From Deltaproteobacteria bacterium (GTDB lineage: Bacteria; Myxococcota; Myxococcia; Myxococcales; 40CM-4-68-19): a stretch of 6,452 nucleotides of DNA. Position numbers and translations under genes: made by a program. The first letter of the stretch is position 1, and each line of letters opens with the position of its first letter. Below the pieces are notes generated by a model. It did not search any database. It saw nothing but the letters and a program-made list of their open reading frames with translations, and was not told the DNA's origin. Positions 5,961 to 6,452 of the stretch are shown one piece after another. Location of the stretch: contig JAFEBC010000756.1 of NCBI GenBank assembly GCA_018266095.1, positions 1-6,452 on the forward strand, read 5' to 3'.

Positions 5961-6452
5961 TCACAGCGGCTTGCCGCCCGCCACTTCCAGGGCCTGCACG
6001 CTCAGCAATTGCACGCCGAAGATGAGCGTCGCGAAGCGCTCGTCCTGCGTCAGGCCGGCCTTCCAGCGCGCGTAGATCTGCTGCGCCACCACGGCGTTCT
6101 TGAAGAGCGCGAAGGCGAAGGTGAACGGGAGGTTGGTCAGATCGCGGCCCGTACGCGAGGCATAGCGGGCGGCGATCTCCTTCCGCGTGAGGCTGCCGGG
6201 CGCGAAGGTGGGCCCGAAGGCGAAGGCCTTGGCCTCGTCGCGGTCGGCCTCCTCGACCCAGTACGAGAGCACGGTGCCCAGGTCCATCAGCGGGTCGCCG
6301 AGCGTGGCCATCTCCCAGTCGAGGACGCCGACGATGCGGGGCGTGTCTGTGTCGAGCGAGGCCGCGTCGAGGACCACGTTGTCGAACTTGTAGTCGTTGT
6401 GCAGGAGCGCCGCGTCGCCGTCCTTGGGGAGGTGCGCCTGAAGCCAGCGCGC
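5961..6452 (-). CDS. APH-fold phosphotransferase, ACAD10/11 kinase type (5' part outside window)
   Basis: The C-terminal 163 residues of a phosphotransferase run in from the right edge; the start lies beyond 6452. The reading frame is continuous from the edge. The catalytic loop LLHNDYKFDNVVLD shows the Brenner motif HxDxxxxN (fragment H18, D20, N25), and VGVLDWEMATLGDPLMDLG supplies the metal-binding Asp (fragment D45) and the GDP..DLG segment. The helical C-terminal part (FAFALFKNAVVAQQIYARWKAG) is typical of bacterial proteins related to the kinase domain of ACAD10/ACAD11 rather than of antibiotic-resistance enzymes. Members are usually about 340-360 residues, so roughly half is missing. 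ATP-dependent phosphorylation of a small hydroxylated molecule or hydroxyacyl-CoA is the likely reaction; the substrate is not readable. The hydroxylase gene follows after 64 bp. A role in aminoglycoside resistance is unlikely. Confidence 0.88.
   Translation of the reverse strand, partial: ARWLQAHLPKDGDAALLHNDYKFDNVVLDAASLDTDTPRIVGVLDWEMATLGDPLMDLGTVLSYWVEEADRDEAKAFAFGPTFAPGSLTRKEIAARYASRTGRDLTNLPFTFAFALFKNAVVAQQIYARWKAGLTQDERFATLIFGVQLLSVQALEVAGGKPL

Noticed and set aside
5961..6452. Aminoglycoside resistance kinase.
   Set aside because: The fold motifs are shared, but the C-terminal helical segment and the VLDWEMATLGDP motif context fit the ACAD10/11-type phosphotransferases of primary metabolism.
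1..6452. CRISPR array, tRNA or rRNA gene, insertion sequence or prophage element.
   Set aside because: No regularly spaced repeat series, no recognisable tRNA or rRNA conserved segments, and no transposase or integrase sequence were seen on either strand.

Overview
The window is GC-rich, with third-position G/C-biased codons and long empty antisense frames. It carries a mix of genes (ECF sigma / zinc-finger anti-sigma, TPR-CHAT protein, membrane fatty-acid hydroxylase, ACAD10/11-type phosphotransferase) that fits Myxococcota or a related deltaproteobacterial lineage. That assignment is inference from gene content and composition; no rRNA or other marker is present.

Layout. Positions 1-206 show no convincing gene. 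They hold a 10-bp-arm inverted repeat (38-59) and two near-identical 22-bp direct repeats (88-109 and 123-144), lying downstream of the first operon. Positions 207-4602 (minus strand) form a tight three-gene operon read from 4602 towards 207. It encodes an exported PPC-like/TPR/CHAT-protease protein (1543-4602), an ECF-type sigma factor (965-1546) and its membrane-anchored zinc-finger anti-sigma factor (207-968). Both junctions are 4-bp start/stop overlaps (GTGA, then ATGA), so the three proteins are probably made by coupled translation. A 27-bp AT-richer divergent region (4603-4629) separates this operon from a plus-strand ybaK-type aminoacyl-tRNA deacylase gene (4630-5106). Both flanking starts lack a clear Shine-Dalgarno and sit close to candidate -10 boxes, so both mRNAs may be leaderless or nearly so.

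YbaK converges on a minus-strand gene pair. Between them (5107-5215) lies a long imperfect inverted repeat, with 23-nt arms of which 21 pairs are Watson-Crick, that looks like a bidirectional terminator or a structured repeat element. The pair, read from the right edge leftwards, is an aminoglycoside-phosphotransferase-fold kinase of ACAD10/11 type (5961-6452, N-terminal part outside the window) followed after 64 bp by a fatty acid hydroxylase/sterol desaturase superfamily di-iron membrane enzyme (5216-5896) with a good RBS.

The most interesting unit is the CHAT-sigma-anti-sigma operon. A caspase-like protease predicted to act outside the cytoplasm is coupled to a sigma factor and an anti-sigma factor that has a large extracytoplasmic beta-rich domain. 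A protease-gated envelope signalling circuit is an attractive hypothesis, but nothing in the sequence proves it. The kinase/hydroxylase pair is a second, weaker candidate for joint action on hydroxylated acyl chains.
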